Numbered from the stretch's first letter, positions 11,141 to 23,318 are shown. The stretch: 64,000 bases of DNA from Tricholoma matsutake (GCA_026075535.2 AP026539.1:6820001-6884000), one strand, 5' to 3'. Notes: generated by a model not told the origin, from the sequence alone. Made by a program: numbers and translations.

Positions 11141-12550
11141 ATGCCGGACGAGAACTCTCCTCCAGACAATGCTACAAGTGCCAATGCCCTCAAGCTTGGG
11201 AACAGGAAAAAGCCGTGAGTCAATTGTATTTCCACCATGCCATGCTCTAATGCTACCGCTCAGCCGTGCCAGTGATCCCTTTGTTCATTACGGGAGACAT
11301 TTCGGCCGAACCGTGCATGCGATGTGCAGCATCCAAGCATTGCTGACCAACGGCATAGTTCGCATGGGTGAGGAGGGGGAAGTCGTAGAAGAGTCGCTCA
11401 CTCCAGAGCAAGTATCATGCTTAATTACTAGCAATCTACTTCTCAGCTAATACATTCTTCCATGTTGCAGGGCCAGAAAAGAGCATAGAGCATTCCAAAA
11501 ACTCTTGCGCATAGTGCCCCATCTTCCGGAGCACCTCATGGAAGCTTCTAATGAAGAGTGCATGGCGATAGCAGATTTAGTATGTTTTTTGCCCCATGAA
11601 TCCATATACCCTTCCTCACCCATTAAAGATTCAAAAGGGCATATCCAGCGCAAGATCAGACAATACTAAGAGCTTGAAGGGCGTTGTTCTGGAGTGGATG
11701 AGCCCCCCTGGCATACCCTTAAACCCACCCCTCTCCCGGAACGTCAAGACAAACAGGGGCTATCACCATCCTGTCACTGGCGCCCTCCTCTGTCCTGCTG
11801 GTCTAGACTGGAACAATGCGGAGTCAGTGTTCCTTCTTTTGCATACGTTGTTTGCACCATTGATTCCCACATTTAGCATACGTGAAAAACTTTCTAGTGG
11901 CGAAATGCCCGTCCGCGGTGATCAGTGGCCAATGCTGGTGTACGCAGACCAGGAGTATGATCCCCAAGACCCTTGGGAGGGGCTGTTTAGAAGCCGTATT
12001 CTTATTTGGGTTTGGATGCATTTTTCCTCTTCATCCATTATTGACTCAGTCGCATGCAGGCATTCAAGCACATCTTTACCTCACCCAGTTCGGTAGAGAA
12101 AGAGGTGAAAGCAACAAGATTGGGCAATGCTCGTATCCATGGCATGACTCGGGTCACTACAGCCTCCCTGGCCTACGTAGCTATGCAGGTGAGTCGGGAG
12201 TTGGCGCGCTAGTAATCCACTACTGATGACCAACCAGCTTCGCTTCGCATTATCATCCTCTTCGGTGTTCAGTAGGTCGGACGCCGTGATGGATTCCGAA
12301 CGATTTTACGAAAGCGTCTTGGACTTCTTGGATGATCCAGAGGAGAAGGTAGAGGTGGGTGATCTGTTGAACTGGTGGAACTGGTAGGTGTCGATAAATT
12401 GCATTCACGGCAGCAGCTGATTCTCCTGATAGCCAGATATTTCCAAGCCATGTCATGCCTGAGCATGCAGTCACGAAACAGAGCGCGCTAGCCAAACTGA
12501 AGGAGCAAAGGGCGCTGAAGCAGGCACAGTTGAATGGGGGGGTGTTGTAA
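11141..12550 (+). CDS. DUF6698-like hypothetical protein, eight exons, intact
   Basis: Hand-joined exons are 11141-11214, 11264-11407, 11471-11579, 11629-11822, 11877-12009, 12060-12188, 12238-12383 and 12433-12550, all in phase. Landmarks: HYGRHFGRTVHAMCSIQALL, RKEHRAFQKLLRIVP, ISSARSDNTKSLKG, NRGYHHPVTGALLCPAGLDW, GEMPVRGDQWPMLVYADQEY, AFKHIFTSPSSVE, MDSERFYESVLDFL and WWN..IFPSH. This is a large agaricomycete family of unknown function; I place it near DUF6698 from memory of its conserved blocks. Intron 2 is a GC-AG intron with donor GCAAGT; every other phase choice meets a stop. The other introns are 49-54 nt. Confidence 0.75.
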
Positions 12551-12880
12551 AATACCAGCTAGCTTTAGATTTACAATGCAATTGGTTTTCTTACAAGCAC
12601 CAAGCAAAATGAGAGTGACTGATCAGAGGGTAAATCACTGCCATGTACCGGTCAGTTCTCACAAGGATGAAGTGGGCTCATATTTCTTACCCATCTTACA
12701 GGATACGGAGTCCAGACAGCTGATGACTGATGGATGGCAGAATTGGTGCTTCAGACGATATATATCCAGTCTTTTTCTGAAGCCACAGATTTACATCTCC
12801 TGTATACCTTGTAATGTATGGAATTTGGAGGACAGTGTCTGAGGGATATCAATGTTGGTGCTTATGGTAGAAGTCACACA
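12551..12880. other. 3' flank of the DUF6698-like gene, nothing recognised
   Basis: This stretch lies between the stop codon at 12550 and the start of the tandem repeat. I see no gene or RNA. Confidence 0.4.
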
Positions 12881-12889
12881 GACTTTCCC

Positions 12890-14140
12890 TTCTTACAAGT
12901 GTTGGGACTATGGGTAGTTTTTGCTCATTCTGTCATTAAATTTGCAGACCTGCCTTTCCGATGCATATGATCCATGCTAGCATTTCTTACAGACTTTCGC
13001 AACCAGTTGCTTCTGTGTAGCAATTTGTAAGGGCTGTCTTTCTGGCATAGGTTATGCATTTCACCACTCTTGCGCTATATCATAAAGGTTTGGACTACGG
13101 GTGGTTTATGGCCACTATTCTACACATCCCACAGGCTCAGCAGTCAGATATCTCATACCCTACATTCGCATCTCTTACAGACCTTCTCAAGCCACTGCTG
13201 TCAGACAACAGTTGATCTGCAGAGCCTTTCAGACATATCGTGTAATCTCCTATCATTATGGGACTGTAGGTGTGTTTTCATCGATCTTTTGCCTATTGTG
13301 CTGATTTGTCACACTTTTACCAATTCCGCAGGTTTGTCAACCTGATGTTCCTTATAAGCGTTGGGACAACAAGTGGATTTTCATCGCTCTTTTCTAAATT
13401 TCACAGAATTGTCGGTCCGATGCTTCAAGGCCTTTTCCTGCATGTCTTACAGAACTTCTGAAGCAACTGCTTCCTGGCAGCTGCTGATCAGCATCACCCA
13501 CCTGATATAGCTGGCTGAATCCACCACCACTGCCGTCCTTTATAAAGGTTGGGACCACAGGTGGCTTTCTGTCCATCTTTTGCAATTTTTTCTGATGCAC
13601 CATCCTTTTACCAATTCCAGAGGTTTGCCAGTCTGATACCTCATGGTCTATACTCACAATTCTTACAAATTTTCTCAAGTAATCACTTCCAGGCAGCAGT
13701 TGATCAGTGAGGCCATCCTGATATAGCTGGCGGAATCTGCCATCGCTACCGTCCTTTATAAGTGTTGGGACAACAGGTGGATTTTCATTGCTCTTTTCTA
13801 AATTTCACAGATTTGTCAGTCTGACACTTCAAGGCCTGTTCCTGCATGGCTTCCAAATCTTCAGAAGTAACTGCTTCCTGGCTGCTGCTGATCAACCGTA
13901 CCCACCTGATATAGCTGGCAGAATCTGCCATCTCTACCGTCCTTTATAAGCGTTGGGACCAAAGGTGGACTTTTGTCACTCTTTTCTAAATTTCACTGAT
14001 CAATCACACTTGATATCTCTGTTCATTAAATTTCACATCTGTATACTACTTGTTCAACTACTACCATAAATTTCAAAAGCTCAATTCTGAGTGCACTGTT
14101 GAAATTTGTCAACACTACCGTCCTTTAAAAACCCTTTTCA
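12890..14140. repeat. Diverged tandem repeat, unit about 170-210 bp
   Basis: About seven units are marked by a recurring 'gttggga' and 'ggtgg' pair near 12902, 13088, 13258 (short unit), 13360, 13550, 13763 and 13951. Each unit then has a 'taaatttcacag' block, 'tgatatagctgg' and 'accgtcctttataa'. On the minus strand, 13394-13678 stays open and repeats PPVVPT with a following IKDG, so the array may descend from a coding repeat. Most units carry stops, and I recognise no domain. Confidence 0.6.
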
Positions 14141-14604
14141 GACCGTATATAAGAATTGCAAATATTATTGTTATTTTGGATATTTTAAGGGATTATCAAG
14201 CCTTAACCTTTTCGGTCCAAAACCCAGATGTACTCATAGAATGTCATGGGCAGCGAATGACGGGCGTTAGTAATATGTAATTAGTGTTTATCCGCCAATC
14301 AATGATGCACGTGATGACCGAGATCGCCGAAGGCTGAGTAGACAGGCGCCATCAGATACAGACTAGGTGTGGTTGTTCTGGTACTTATGTTCCGGTCCCA
14401 ATCCGGATTGCCGAAACTTTGAGGAGCTTCAACTTATGGCCTCGGAAACAAGTGGTTTATTTCTGACGATCCATCATCCCGTGAACTTACATATCACATG
14501 CGATTTTCAAGGATAAAGCGTGTCAGCTAGAATAAACTAGAACATATTAAAATTTACCTCAACTTCCTTCAACTTCACCCAAAATCCCTGCTACTGCTCA
14601 CAAC
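14141..14604. other. Upstream region of the methyltransferase gene
   Basis: No gene seen. It presumably contains the promoter of the gene that starts at 14605. I cannot mark a specific element. Confidence 0.35.
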
Positions 14605-15632
14605 ATGCAAGTGCATTCAGTTGCCCAAGCTGGCTTTGGCGTCGGGACAAACGATCTTTATAATCGGTGGGCCGCTGCATTCATTCGTCTTGGAGAATTT
14701 CTTCTGAGGTACACGCAAGGGTGCGCCCATCATACCAGCCTGAAGCGTTTAACTATATTCGCGAAAACATCAGAGGATCACCGCCATTAAATGTAATCGA
14801 GTACGTGGGTACTGTCTCCTTTATATATTTATCCACACTGTCTCGTAGGATTGGCGCTGGAACTGGCATATTTACTCGTGCCCTCCTCGATCAACCGTGG
14901 TCGCCCGAAATAAAATGTATGAAGGCTGTTGATCCTAGCGCTGGAATGCGGGAAGCCTTCTCGAAGACCGTTTCAAGTGATCGCGTCACTATCAGTATCA
15001 GTGAAGGCACATTTGATACCACTGGCATTGAAGACCAGTGGGGGGATCTTATCGTGATTGCACAGGTAGTCTCGTTGTACCTTGAATATCATGTTTCATT
15101 ATAACTTTCTAGGCATTCCACTGGTGTCCCGACTATGACCGTGCTAGTGCGGAATTTGCTAGAATTTTGAAGCCAAATGGCATCGTAGCTTTTGTCTGGA
15201 ACCTTGAGGATAGGTAAGGTTGTCGTCTACCAACAAAAAAAAACACTGACTGAGCGTGCTACCTGACGTAGGGACAAAGCACGCTGGGTTGCTCAATTGC
15301 GGGATCGTATCGAACAGCACGAGCAGGGGACCCCACAGTTCCGCCTGCTCCTTTGGCGTCAGACCTTCGATACTCCTTCTTATAAGAAATTCTTTCTTCC
15401 TCAAATTGAGAAGATTTGGCCTTATACCCTTGAAACGACGCTAGAAAAAACAGTGGATCGAGCTTCTAGCAAAAGTTATGTGGTTGTATTACCCGAGGAT
15501 GCGAAAGCAGAAGTACGAAAGGATGTCGCTAGTATCATTGAGAAAGGTGAAGACAAGGTATGGATAGATGAGCAGAAGGGTAGTTTCGAGTATCCCTATA
15601 AATGTTATGTTGTCATTGCTCAGAAAAAATAG
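14605..15632 (+). CDS. Class I SAM-dependent methyltransferase
   Basis: Exons are 14605-14666, 14720-14800, 14849-15065, 15113-15213 and 15272-15632, all in phase, with introns of 47-58 nt. The protein is about 273 residues. The N-terminal YNRVRPSYQPEA is typical of Methyltransf_11/25 fungal proteins. Motif I (SAM binding) is VIEIGAGTGIFTRALL, split by intron 2. An acidic VDPS stands at motif II, IVIAQAFHWC at the post-II region, and LKPNGIVAFVWNLEDR at motif III. The fold and cofactor are clear. The substrate cannot be told; yeast relatives methylate small carboxylic acids such as trans-aconitate. It converges with the dihydroxyacetone kinase gene, whose stop lies 157 bp away. Confidence 0.85.
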
Positions 15633-15789
15633 ACATGTACCATTTACTATATATTACTCATGTATTTTCCAATAGATGGACCAACTATCATACTGCATAA
15701 GAACTTCAACAGCGAGCGAACTCGGTAGACATAATTTGTTTCTTACTATTGGAACCAACTCAAAGTTACATTCAAGAAGATTTACACTT

Positions 15790-17960
15790 TCAAGTATACA
15801 CGTTCGCACGTAATCCAAGGCAAAAACCTTCAAAAATCATCGCAACACCCCACGCTCCGGGGTCTGGCGGAAGCCCCTCACCACCGTTCCAATTTCTTGC
15901 CAGATCGACATAAACAGCTCTCCCCAGAACTGCTTGCATCTGTCGAGTGCTCTCAGCGCCATCTTTAGCTTCCTTGACTGCCTCCTCAAGCGTCCTCCCA
16001 GATGACAGAGCATGGCAGAACGGGGCCAATGCATCAATGATAGTGCGATCACCCAGCTTGGCAGGCGTGTGCCTGCCCAGAGCTGATAACGCGGTCTCCA
16101 ATGCTGTTCCCCATTTCAGAGACGTCGAAAAATGGAGGTCTCGAGCAGCCGCTGAAAGCGCTGTAAAAAAGATTGCAAAGACTGGAATGGAAATACAGTG
16201 AATGAACAACGAACTTCAACGAAGTGGACTATCACTTACGAGCACCTATTGTTCCCCCCATACTGTCTTCCAAGACTTCGGCAAGCTTTCCCACAAATTC
16301 GTGTGGAGTCATTCTTTCCACATCCACGCCACTATCCAAACAGCTGAGGATTGCTGAATATTAACGTAAGCAAACTTCATACGGACAGCAGACCACTGTG
16401 GATACCTCTCGCACCAGCCGAAAATGTCTCGCCACAATCACCATCTCCTACTATGGTATCAAATCTGGTCAACTCTTTCTGGACTCGGAGAACTGCTTCG
16501 CAAGCAGACTTAATTGCACCCGATATGACCTTCGGTGAAATGGTCGCAAAATTCCATTGTTTTGCAATGGTCTCACTGCCAATCGGAGCTGCCGTCTTGC
16601 GAGACAATGTTGGAAGCCCACTTGTTTCCTCACCCACACTCCGTGGTTGTGGGTTCAGGGGCCAGAAGGAACATACCCCAGCCCACGCAAACGCGTCAGT
16701 GGGTTCGTCGATGAGTTCCGTGATGGCAATTGGCGATGCCCAGTTAGAGTCACGCTGAAGGATCCGCTGAATCGATGAAGTGTTGAGGAGGGATATAGAG
16801 AATCCTGGGGCATTGAGGGAGGTCATATATGTTGACATGTAGATACGAGTCGGGAATATTCTCATGTTCTCTGGTCAAAGTGATCAGATGCGTCGAGAGG
16901 CGCAGACAGAACGGGACTTGCCCAATTGCAAAAGAATTTCGTCCAATACCGCACCCATCTCCAACTGTGACATACCACCAAGGTTATTAACAAAAAGAAC
17001 ACCTTCGTCTCCCAATTCTTCATCCATAGACCTTGTCCAAAATTCGTCTTCATCATGATCCCGAGAATGTAGGATCAGTTCCAGCATCTCTTGAATGACC
17101 ACGGCTGGTCCCTCCATCTTCTTCCTTGTCACTCCTGGCTCGTTATGCAGACCGAGACCGATCTCACATTCTTGTTCTCCCATTCTCATCCCATCCCCTT
17201 CTCCTGATCCCCAAGGCGCACGTCCAGGAACGTGACAATGCTCAAGCCCGACACCCACGCTCGCCAAACTGCGTACCACGGCGTCCCCAAGTTGTTTGAC
17301 GCTTATCAAAGGCTCTCCTCGTTCAGCAAATGCACTGAGTATCTTGCACACTAGAATGTTGCCCGCAAGACCCCGGGCACCAACAAGGCTGGCTCTAGAA
17401 CTGGAACCGGAGCGAGGCCGAAGAAGAGAGACATCGTCTGCCACTACAACGCTCTCGATGTGGATTGAAGATGAAGCGAGTGCTTTTTCGATGGCTAACC
17501 CAAAATTCAGGCGGTCCCCGGTGTAATTGTTGATGATCACCAAGACGTCCTTCAATCCCGCGTGCTCACTAATGAGGGACGAAGAAGCTCCAGATGAGGA
17601 AGCGAGCCAAATAGTATGCAAGATCTGCTTCGCGCTAGGGCTGGCAAAAATATCGCCAGAAACCGAAGCTGCGAGCATGCCGCGGCCGGTGTAGCCTGCG
17701 TGTGCAGGTTCATGGCCTGCGCCACCACCTGAAATAACCGCCACCATCGCGCGTGAGACAGGCGGCGACTGATTCGCAGAGTAAGAGACATAAACTGATT
17801 TCGAAGCAGAGTGTCTGATTGTGAGGGACGACGTTTAGCAGCGAGAGATGACGATAGAGCATGTAACTTACAGTCTGAGGGTAGGGTTGAGTGATATGGC
17901 GCCATGGAGCGATTTCAGCACGAGTCCTTCTGCAGATTCAAAAATATGTTTGGTAGACAT
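15790..17960 (-). CDS. DAK1: Dihydroxyacetone kinase
   Basis: It phosphorylates dihydroxyacetone (and glyceraldehyde) with ATP in the cytosol, detoxifying dihydroxyacetone and feeding glycolysis. Exons on the minus strand are 17960-17872, 17814-16922, 16870-16406, 16353-16240 and 16181-15790. The N-terminal DAK1 (K) domain shows VISGGGAGHEPAHAGY, GDIFASPSAKQI and NNYTGDRLNFGLA. The His of the hemiaminal site lies in the GLEHCHVPGR region. The C-terminal DAK2 (L) domain shows TIVGDGDCGETF, the acidic metal/ATP loop, then GGTIGALFAIFFTAL and a final GAWGVAMIFEG. The length, about 640-650 residues, fits fungal DAKs. Intron 2 (16871-16921) is a GC-AG intron with donor GCAAGT. The MSTKHIF start is the usual one. 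Confidence 0.9.
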
Positions 17961-19055
17961 TATAGAAATAAGGAAAGATTCCTCACTGGTACGCGGATGT
18001 CTTCCGCTACCCACCTGACCAACTCACCTGACTAACTCCAATATCCAATATCCATATTGCCACACCGAACTTTTACAGTCTTTCAGAACTTAAAAGACAA
18101 CGAAAAAAAGACTCCATTGAAGCGACTTCGACCTGGACGCGGGATGCGAATGTGGTGTGAAGAAGATGTGTGCTAGAGAAGAGAGTCTGGCTAGGCCTGA
18201 AGTTAGCCCTGTAAGATACAAAACACGAGATTGACACGAGACGACGAAAAATGGACCCGATATGGAGCGCAGAACATGGTAGTAGACAACGACTTCAAGT
18301 TATCATTTGTAAGCAAATCAAAACTAATTAAACTCGGAGGGTAACCAAGGATCTACGGTTAGAGGAGCTAGAGAGGAGACGGGCCTGATTATGAGCAATG
18401 TTGTTGGAGAGATTCCGCCTCTCGAATACTCTGCTGAAAATATCCTTGCCGCGGAAGAGTGCTCTCCCAAATGTCAGTTACCGTAAGCTCGACTATCCAG
18501 CTTAATTTTGTGGCGCAAGTAGCGCCCTTCGGCTCCATCGATGTGTTTGAGGTCGCATTCAATCCGTAAGAGCATCAAAACTATGCGTGGGTTTTGAAGG
18601 AGGACTTGGGCCGATTACACAGGCAATGAAAGCAGCAGTGACAAATGCGCTGGTGTGGGCAGAACAGAATGTTGGAAAGTTCGGTATGCTGATGTAGTTA
18701 CCAGCAAAGAAGTTGAGTAGCGCCCTCGGGGCTCTGGTCTGACATGAACTTGGATGTCGAGGATCATTTCAATTCAATCTCCAGACAACCAACAAGGCAC
18801 TCTCGGCACTGGAAGTCTTATGGCAATTCACCAAGTTCGCACTTTCCTTCTTCCCTTCAGCTCGACTACATTGATCCAATGCCACAGAAACTGACGCCTT
18901 CTGCTCCTCTTCGTCTCCTGGCTTTAATGCTCCTCCAATGCTACACCTCGGGCTTCCTCGTTCTCGAACACTCCCACTTTTGGACCCTCGCGCTCATAAT
19001 CCCCTCCATAGACCCTTCTGACTTTCATGCCAATAAATACAACAAACGGGCTCAC
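17961..19055. other. Upstream of DAK and downstream of the chitinase relic
   Basis: No gene that I can support. The DAK promoter should lie next to 17961. A plus-strand open stretch at 18744-19088 has no family resemblance and overlaps the end of the chitinase relic. Confidence 0.35.
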
Positions 19056-20607
19056 CAAAACTCTTCACGTCATCATAAGATATCATGACTTGGAATTTTA
19101 TCTATTGTTGTAAACGAAAGGCTGACACCAGAACCAGATTAAACACAGCTACGGGAACAGGCATAATTAGCTTAACATACTGTCTGACTGCACTCATCAT
19201 ATCGATAATCGATGCCAGCTGTGGTTGTGCCATCGGGGTTGAGGAAACCGCCATCGATTAGCCCCCAGAAGAATATACCGCCTACGCCAACAGGTGCGCC
19301 ACATTGATCAAGACCTACTCAGCCACGTCCAGCCTCTCCTTGTCGCGAAGTTTTAGGGAGTTGAGAAAGCCTACCAGCTTTACCATCGTCTTTGTCGCCC
19401 GCAGGCTGCGCATCGAACGGAGGATATGCTATAAGTTGACCCGAGGGATTAACAGCATTAGCATTAGCAACGAAGAAACTGTGGCCGTATGCTGGGATAC
19501 CGAGAACGATCTATATTAAGGGACGGCATATCACTGATTGAATAATATATTCCCGTACCTGATTAGCAGGGAACTTCGCATTGGTCCAGATTTGTCCAGG
19601 CGTTCACGCGTTCACGGCCGAAGTACAGGAACCAGCCTGACTTGCTGCGCAGGAGTCGTATTTGGCCGACGCCTGCTGACCAAGATCGCCAAATCTCGCA
19701 TGTCATAGTTTCTACATCAGGGTGTCATGAGGTGCATCAACGAGATAAAGTACTCACTAACGTGGTCCAAAACGTTGGCAAATGCAGAGACATCGGGCAT
19801 AGGATTACCGTTGAAGGGTGAGATTCCTACTGCTGAGAGGATCAAGTTTGAAGGGGCTTTTGCACGGAGTGCTTGCATGAATAACGGGAAGTTCGTAGAG
19901 TCATTGGGCGAGATAGGGTACACCCTACCCGTTGTTTATTAGTGCACTCCCAGCTGAAGCGCATTATGATATATTGTGGGAAGGAATCAGGGACTTACTC
20001 AAAATCAATACTGTCTAGCCCATATTTGTTAACGAGGTCTAGAACCGCCTGCACGAACACAGTCCAGCTCCCTTCCGTAGCTACAGCAGTCGAAGAGTAT
20101 TGTGAACCCGACCATCCTCCAATCGCCAAGAGCGGGCTAACACCCTGATGATGCTGACTGAGACTCACAGTGTATAAGAATTTCGAGAGTGACATACGTT
20201 TGATTTTGCTCGAGAAACGAAGGTGGGGAGTGCTTCCTGGCTTATGCTGTCCAATGATATCGCAGAGGCATCGATAGTGCTTGTACTAGAGAGGTTTGAC
20301 AATCTTAGAATATCAGATTGCACTTGATGCTATACCACGTACGCGAAGGCAAAAGTCATCAGGTTGTAATTGGACGAAGGGGGGGATACTCGTTTGCAAG
20401 CCAGCCAGGGTACCATGCTGACGCTATAACATTCTCTGAAGCGTTCGAGTTACTCCTGGGTACCGTTACAACCAGTTGATTCGAGCGCGGCGTTGGGATA
20501 ACTAAAGAGAGGCGGGAACGTCGCGCACCGCATTGAACTAAATTAACGTGGGGGAAGATTGGGATGCACCTTTTTTGTTTTCCAAATCGGCCAGATTTCG
20601 GATACAT
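19056..20607 (-). pseudogene. GH18 chitinase, decayed
   Basis: Read on the minus strand, the pieces follow the order of a fungal GH18 chitinase. First come AWYPGWLANEYPP (N-terminal strand) and NLMTFAFA. Then GVSPLLAIGGWSGSQY is followed by YGLDSIDFE, the DxxDxDxE catalytic motif with Ser in place of Gly. Later blocks are SPNDSTNFPLFMQALRAKAP, VSAFANVLDHV, IVLGIPAYGHSFFV and GGIFFWGLIDGGFL, with AGIDYRYDECSQT at the end. Frames are broken in several places. After EYPP, a run of seven C puts the next block out of frame; the 'NYD...' block around 19640 is shifted; and the last exon is shifted after PFVYNN. One of these could be an assembly error, but several together argue for a pseudogene. Confidence 0.7.
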
Positions 20608-21518
20608 TATAATGAGGCTCCCATCATGTTACTGATCCTGTCTTCCTGTAAGACTGCTACAAAATCTCACGATGGCAGTCCAGCAACTGCATCAGCGCTA
20701 TTATTATAACTTCCCTTTATTTCTGGCTGAAGAATTGTAGCCTCGTAACTGCTCCCTCATGTGAACGTACATGGTGCATAAACTCGAACACGCGTCTACA
20801 TCGACTCTTGCTTGTGTATGACGGCTTACCCGCTCACTGATCTAAAACCATAGATACGGTCATGATACACGTGCTTCGCGCACCGAAGGTCCGAGTCCTT
20901 GCACGATGATAAGCCGTGATGTGGAGGAAACTGTTTCATGCAGGAGAACCATCAGACGTACTCCAAGAGATATTCTTCGAGATTGGATGAGAGTTCCCTG
21001 GAGACCTTGTCTGTGTTTTGTATATTTCAGGGACCCATACTCAAGCACAGTTAGCAATCTGGCCCTGTAGATAACATTTTCCAACCTACCCAATGTGTCG
21101 TTTCAGTCCTTCTTCTGACCGCCTGCTACATCATACTTACAGATATTGACACGTTTACGGTAAGAAATCGCGTCCTTCCTTTTTGGGGCAGGGAATTCCT
21201 TTTATGGTAGGAGGCCCGTGTCTCGCCAGGGTTTGAGGATGATAGCCAGGACATAAAAAGAAGAAACCAACGGGAAATCAGTTGCTAATAAAACCGAAGA
21301 GCTCAACTAATCTTTTCGCGTAACAGCAAAAGCAGGCGAGAAGGAAGTGCTGGTCGTCTACAATCGAACGTACTCGCTGGCATCGTTGCGCGGAGATATC
21401 ATCCTAATTTCAAACTGCAACCATTTATTCAGCATCCAGCCTACACTACAGCTGGGAAAGGGAATCAGACATGAAGCATAAAAGGATGAGGAAATCATAC
21501 AACGGCAATTCAATAACT
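20608..21518. other. Spacer, nothing recognised
   Basis: An open minus-strand stretch at 20860-21093 has no family I know. The rest shows no gene, RNA or repeat. The 3' UTR of the gene ending at 21519 lies at the right edge. Confidence 0.35.
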
Positions 21519-22094
21519 CTATAGTCGTCCACTGCCCCCAGTACCACCGTTCCTTATGATCCCGATCCTGGCAGCCAGCTGCCTCGCTTGTAATGCATTC
21601 AACCGTCTCGACCTCGCGAATAGGACAGACAAAGCAGCGATCGCAAATAAAATGTTGCAAGCGATAAATTCGTAGAAGTCTGCACGTTCTTGGTGGACGA
21701 TGCGACCGCACGACTCCCAGGCGGGAATTTCACCTTCAGGATGCGGTAGTGTCTGATGATTGGGCGACGCAGAAGGTCGTAGTGGTGGCGCTGCATCCGG
21801 AGATGTCTGCTCATGGGATTGTGATAGAGGGGCCGTTGCGTTGACACAGTGCAGGAGACGTCGATTACCGAATGGTTTGCAAAAGGGCTCTTGGAGCTGA
21901 ACATAATATTGAAAATGCACAAGTTTATGACGAAAACGACTTACAGCTTCATCCGGACATGGCTCACATACTCCGAAAGGTAAGCAAAGATGTCCCTGGA
22001 GAGTTTCATTTCCTGCCTGTAGGGGCAGGTTCAAGCCATCATCGGCTGGCAATGCTAATGCAACTTGTTGTGCACATAGGCATATCAAAATCAT
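21519..22094 (-). CDS. JTB-like single-pass membrane protein
   Basis: The exons are 22094-21945 and 21896-21519. The 48-nt intron is 3n and stopless, so it can be mistaken for coding sequence. A hydrophobic N-terminus (MILICLCAQQVALALP) looks like a signal peptide. The lumenal part has a Cys-rich block, LCLPFGVCEPCPDEA then EPFCKPFGNRRLLHC. A low-complexity Pro/Ser linker follows, then WESCGRIVHQERADFYEFIACN leading into a transmembrane segment (ILFAIAALSVLF), and a basic cytoplasmic tail (ARSRRLNALQARQLAARIG). This order of C-x2-C, Cys pairs, a W-x-SC block, the transmembrane segment and a basic tail matches the JTB family. In animals JTB is linked to mitochondria and cytokinesis; its fungal function is unclear to me. 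Confidence 0.7.
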   Translation of the reverse strand: MILICLCAQQVALALPADDGLNLPLQAGNETLQGHLCLPFGVCEPCPDEAVSRFRHKLVHFQYYVQLQEPFCKPFGNRRLLHCVNATAPLSQSHEQTSPDAAPPLRPSASPNHQTLPHPEGEIPAWESCGRIVHQERADFYEFIACNILFAIAALSVLFARSRRLNALQARQLAARIGIIRNGGTGGSGRL

Positions 22095-22293
22095 TCTGCG
22101 CTACAAATATATCAGTCTGTCGGTGTAATAGTAATGTCTTTGCGTACATGCATATCATCGTGGTCGTTGCCAGTGGTGGCGAGCGAAGCATTTGAACGGC
22201 ATGAACGTTGGCAAAGTGCGTGAGAAATAGGACTCCGATCCACATTGATCAAACGATCATCGGTTTTTCCCTTGTAAGATATCGCAAAGAAAC
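22095..22293. promoter_or_regulatory. Divergent intergenic region between the JTB-like gene and SRP19
   Basis: Only 199 bp separate the two start codons on opposite strands, so both promoters and 5' UTRs must lie here. I see no clear TATA box. A shared bidirectional promoter is inferred. Confidence 0.5.
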
Positions 22294-23318
22294 ATGTCTC
22301 GTAAAGCTGCTGTCGTCGAAGAATTTGACGATGACACAGATCTCCCACTGCCCTCTCAACCACTCCCTAGTACAGGACGTGGTCCTCTATTACAAGAAAT
22401 TGACATAGAAGACGACGACGACCCGGAACCTTCGCAGCAAGCGGGCCCTGCGTCACCTTCATCACAACCACAGTTTAGACCTGATTCTGGTGTTAACAGA
22501 CTTGAGCCGAAGAATACAGTGACAGATATAACACCGTACAAGACGTGTGTTCTTTTCATTTTTCTACGGCAATTTAATAATTCAAGTGCCACAGATGGAC
22601 GTGTATCTATCCTATATATATAGATGCAAAACGTCCATATGGCACAGGTCAACGTAGGGTGGAACGCACGAAGAGCTTGTGGTGGCCGCTCAGCAAAGAT
22701 ATTGCTGAAGCCGCGAATCGATTGGGGTTGGGCACGCTACATGAAGTCGGCAAAGCTCATCCGCGAGATTGGGAGAACCCCGGACGTGTACGAGTACAAT
22801 GGAAGAAGGATGGGCGGCTTGTAAATCCGAATATAAAAACCAGTGCGTTTAACTATCCACGAACTCTACTTCACGTTGATGAGATTACTTATACAGAGAA
22901 GCAGCTTCTTGAGCTGATATGCTTCCAGATACAGCGTTTGAAGCCGGAGAACATTCCCAAGCCACCTTACATTACGTCTTCTCCCACCCTTCCTTCGTCG
23001 AATCCGTCGTCAAAGATGACCTCCGGAGTTGCGTCATCTAATAAAGGCAAGCAGCCAGCAACCACGAAGTCAAAGTCGCCTGCTGCCCTGCCGTCCAAGC
23101 AGACTGGAGGACGCCGCCTCCCTATTCCTCCTGAACCACATCCGCCTCTTGCGAGCCGGGTATCCCCGTATTCACCAGCAATCTCCGCTGGTGTCCTCAT
23201 AGAGACGGTGAAGGCTGGTATGAACGCTACCGAGAATCCTGTTGCCGGCTCACCCGGCGCATCTGGAATGCCTGGAATGCAAAAAGGCAAGAGGAAGGTG
23301 GTCAGGGTCAGAGGCTGA
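22294..23318 (+). CDS. SRP19: Signal recognition particle subunit SRP19
   Basis: It binds the SRP RNA (helices 6 and 8) and helps assemble SRP54 for ER targeting; yeast calls it Sec65. Exons are 22294-22544, 22595-22842 and 22897-23318. An acidic N-terminal extension of about 80 residues (EEFDDDTDLPLP, IEDDDDPEP) precedes the conserved core: WTCIYPIYIDAKRPYGTGQR, WWPLSKDIAEAANRLGL, LHEVGKAHPRDWENPGRVRV and NIKTKKQLLELI. The C-terminal tail of about 130 residues is Pro/Ser-rich and ends in a basic patch (KGKRKVVRVRG). Intron 2 (54 nt) is 3n and stopless. The long N- and C-terminal extensions resemble those of other fungal Sec65 proteins. Confidence 0.9.

Noticed and set aside
18744..19088. Plus-strand 114-codon gene
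   Set aside because: No family resemblance, and it overlaps the antisense chitinase relic.
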